Positions 63,353 to 64,000 of a stretch of DNA of 64,000 bases are shown piece after piece; position 1 is the first letter of the stretch; every line of letters starts with the position of its first letter. The DNA lies in assembly GCA_039185015.1 (NCBI GenBank), contig JBCDAU010000011.1, forward strand, positions 85,074-149,073, given 5' to 3'. The position numbers and the translations under genes are program-made. This DNA comes from JBCBSZ01 sp039185015. Its GTDB lineage: Bacteria; Actinomycetota; Acidimicrobiia; Acidimicrobiales; Poriferisodalaceae. The notes beneath the pieces were generated by a model. That model made no database searches and was not told where the DNA came from. It worked only from the letters and a program-made list of their open reading frames with translations.

Positions 63353-64000
63353 ATGACCAACGCCATCCAGGCAACCGGTCTCGTCAAGCGATACGGCGAG
63401 GTCGTGGCCCTCGCCGGGCTCGACCTCGACGTTCCCGAGGGCACGGTCCTCGGGCTGTTGGGCCCCAACGGCGCCGGCAAGACGACGGCGGTGTCGATCC
63501 TCACGACGCTGATCGAGGCCGACGAGGGCGAGGCGAACATCGCCGGCGTCGACCTCAGATCCGACCCCGTCGAGGTCCGCCGCCGCATCGGGTTGTCGGG
63601 CCAGTACGCCGCCGTCGACGAGATCCTGACCGGCTTCGAGAACCTCGACATGATCGGCCGGCTCTACCGGATGGGTCGCAAGGCGGCCCGGCAACGAGCT
63701 CGCGAGCTGCTCGAGCGGTTCGATCTCAGCGACGCCGGCGACCGACCGGTGAAGGGCTACTCCGGAGGCATGCGCCGACGGCTCGATCTGGCCGGCGCGC
63801 TGGTGGCCTCACCGCCGGTGCTGTTCCTGGACGAGCCCACCACCGGGCTCGACCCACGCAGCCGCATCGGCCTGTGGGACGTCATCCGCGAGCTGGTCAG
63901 CGGCGGTACGACGCTCCTGCTCACCACCCAGTACCTCGAGGAGGCTGACCAGCTCGCCGACGAGATCACCGTCATCGACCGGGGTCAGGCGATCGCTCGC
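63353..64000 (+). CDS. DrrA-like ABC transporter ATP-binding protein (3' end cut by the window)
   Basis: 216 codons are visible, starting at ATG 63353 and open at the window edge. Walker A GPNGAGKTT, signature YSGGMRRRLDLAGAL, Walker B VLFLDEPTTGLDP. The H-loop position is Gln in TTQYLEEADQLAD, which is usual for the DrrA (daunorubicin-resistance type) branch of ABC exporters. The permease should lie just beyond 64000. It probably powers efflux of a drug or lipid-like compound. Confidence 0.94.
   Translation, partial: MTNAIQATGLVKRYGEVVALAGLDLDVPEGTVLGLLGPNGAGKTTAVSILTTLIEADEGEANIAGVDLRSDPVEVRRRIGLSGQYAAVDEILTGFENLDMIGRLYRMGRKAARQRARELLERFDLSDAGDRPVKGYSGGMRRRLDLAGALVASPPVLFLDEPTTGLDPRSRIGLWDVIRELVSGGTTLLLTTQYLEEADQLADEITVIDRGQAIAR

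Noticed and set aside
63899..63960. Defective ABC ATPase because the H-loop His is Gln
   Set aside because: TTQYLEEAD is the usual sequence in DrrA-type ATPases.

Overview
This 64-kb window is high-GC chromosomal DNA that reads as a free-living actinobacterium. The likely class is Acidimicrobiia (Ilumatobacter/Microthrix-like relatives). That is an inference from gene content: many single acyl-CoA dehydrogenases, P450s, a likely F420-dependent LLM oxidoreductase, a WS/DGAT-family protein, a mycothiol-enzyme-family protein, a monomeric isocitrate dehydrogenase, and many GTG starts. No rRNA, tRNA, transposase, integrase, phage gene or CRISPR array was seen. Genes are packed tightly on both strands, and no gene-free stretch exceeds 300 bases. 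The longest gaps are 6084-6286, 33837-34004, 39030-39189, 42014-42157 and 24105-24239.

1-13 kb holds the end of an enoyl-CoA hydratase, a FrnE/DsbA-like oxidoreductase, alpha/beta hydrolases, an SDR, a MOSC protein, an M3 peptidase and a nitrilase cluster (AraC regulator, nitrilase, flavin-split-barrel protein). At 2188-2667 lies a glutathione-peroxidase-family gene whose catalytic residue is an in-frame UGA. It is followed at the right distance by a hairpin with the GCAGGUCUGC apex of a bacterial SECIS, so it is most likely a selenoprotein. 11.8-24 kb holds a D-arginine-dehydrogenase-like flavoenzyme with an SHMT-like PLP enzyme, two P450s, thrH, an ArsR-like/MFS divergent pair with repeated operator-like motifs, an acyl-CoA dehydrogenase, an Lrp regulator, an LLM oxidoreductase and a PLP decarboxylase.

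24-34 kb is lipid-centred: a lipase-like hydrolase, a WS/DGAT protein that has lost its HHxxxDG motif, two acyl-CoA dehydrogenases and malonyl-CoA decarboxylase. It also carries a YeiH-type transporter, an M15 peptidase and ilvD. 34-36.4 kb is a three-gene overlapping unit: a membrane-anchored Pro/Thr repeat protein, ApbE flavin transferase and a ferric-reductase-like membrane protein. This looks like an extracytoplasmic flavin/heme redox module. LemA and a long M48 protease follow.

At 39.2-42 kb a GGDEF-EAL protein and a DUF5317 protein converge on the second unusual locus. It consists of two tandem genes for 29-32-residue peptides (41772-41870 and 41924-42013). Both share an ATTL-hydrophobic-AAPxKWF pattern, have their own Shine-Dalgarno sequences, use different synonymous codons, and are separated by a perfect 10+1+10 palindrome. 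They resemble secreted short-peptide precursors or type I-toxin-like hydrophobic peptides, and I know of no described family they match.

42-64 kb holds dioxygenases (TauD, Rieske, PhyH), an amidohydrolase, yaaA, isocitrate dehydrogenase, a diguanylate cyclase with an intact I-site, nagA, rhomboid, DUF1295, a flavin monooxygenase, a large LuxR-type ATPase regulator, a very acidic repeat-containing protein and a truncated DrrA-like ABC ATPase. Overall the region suggests an aerobic heterotroph that degrades lipids, nitriles and cyclic compounds and uses c-di-GMP signalling.
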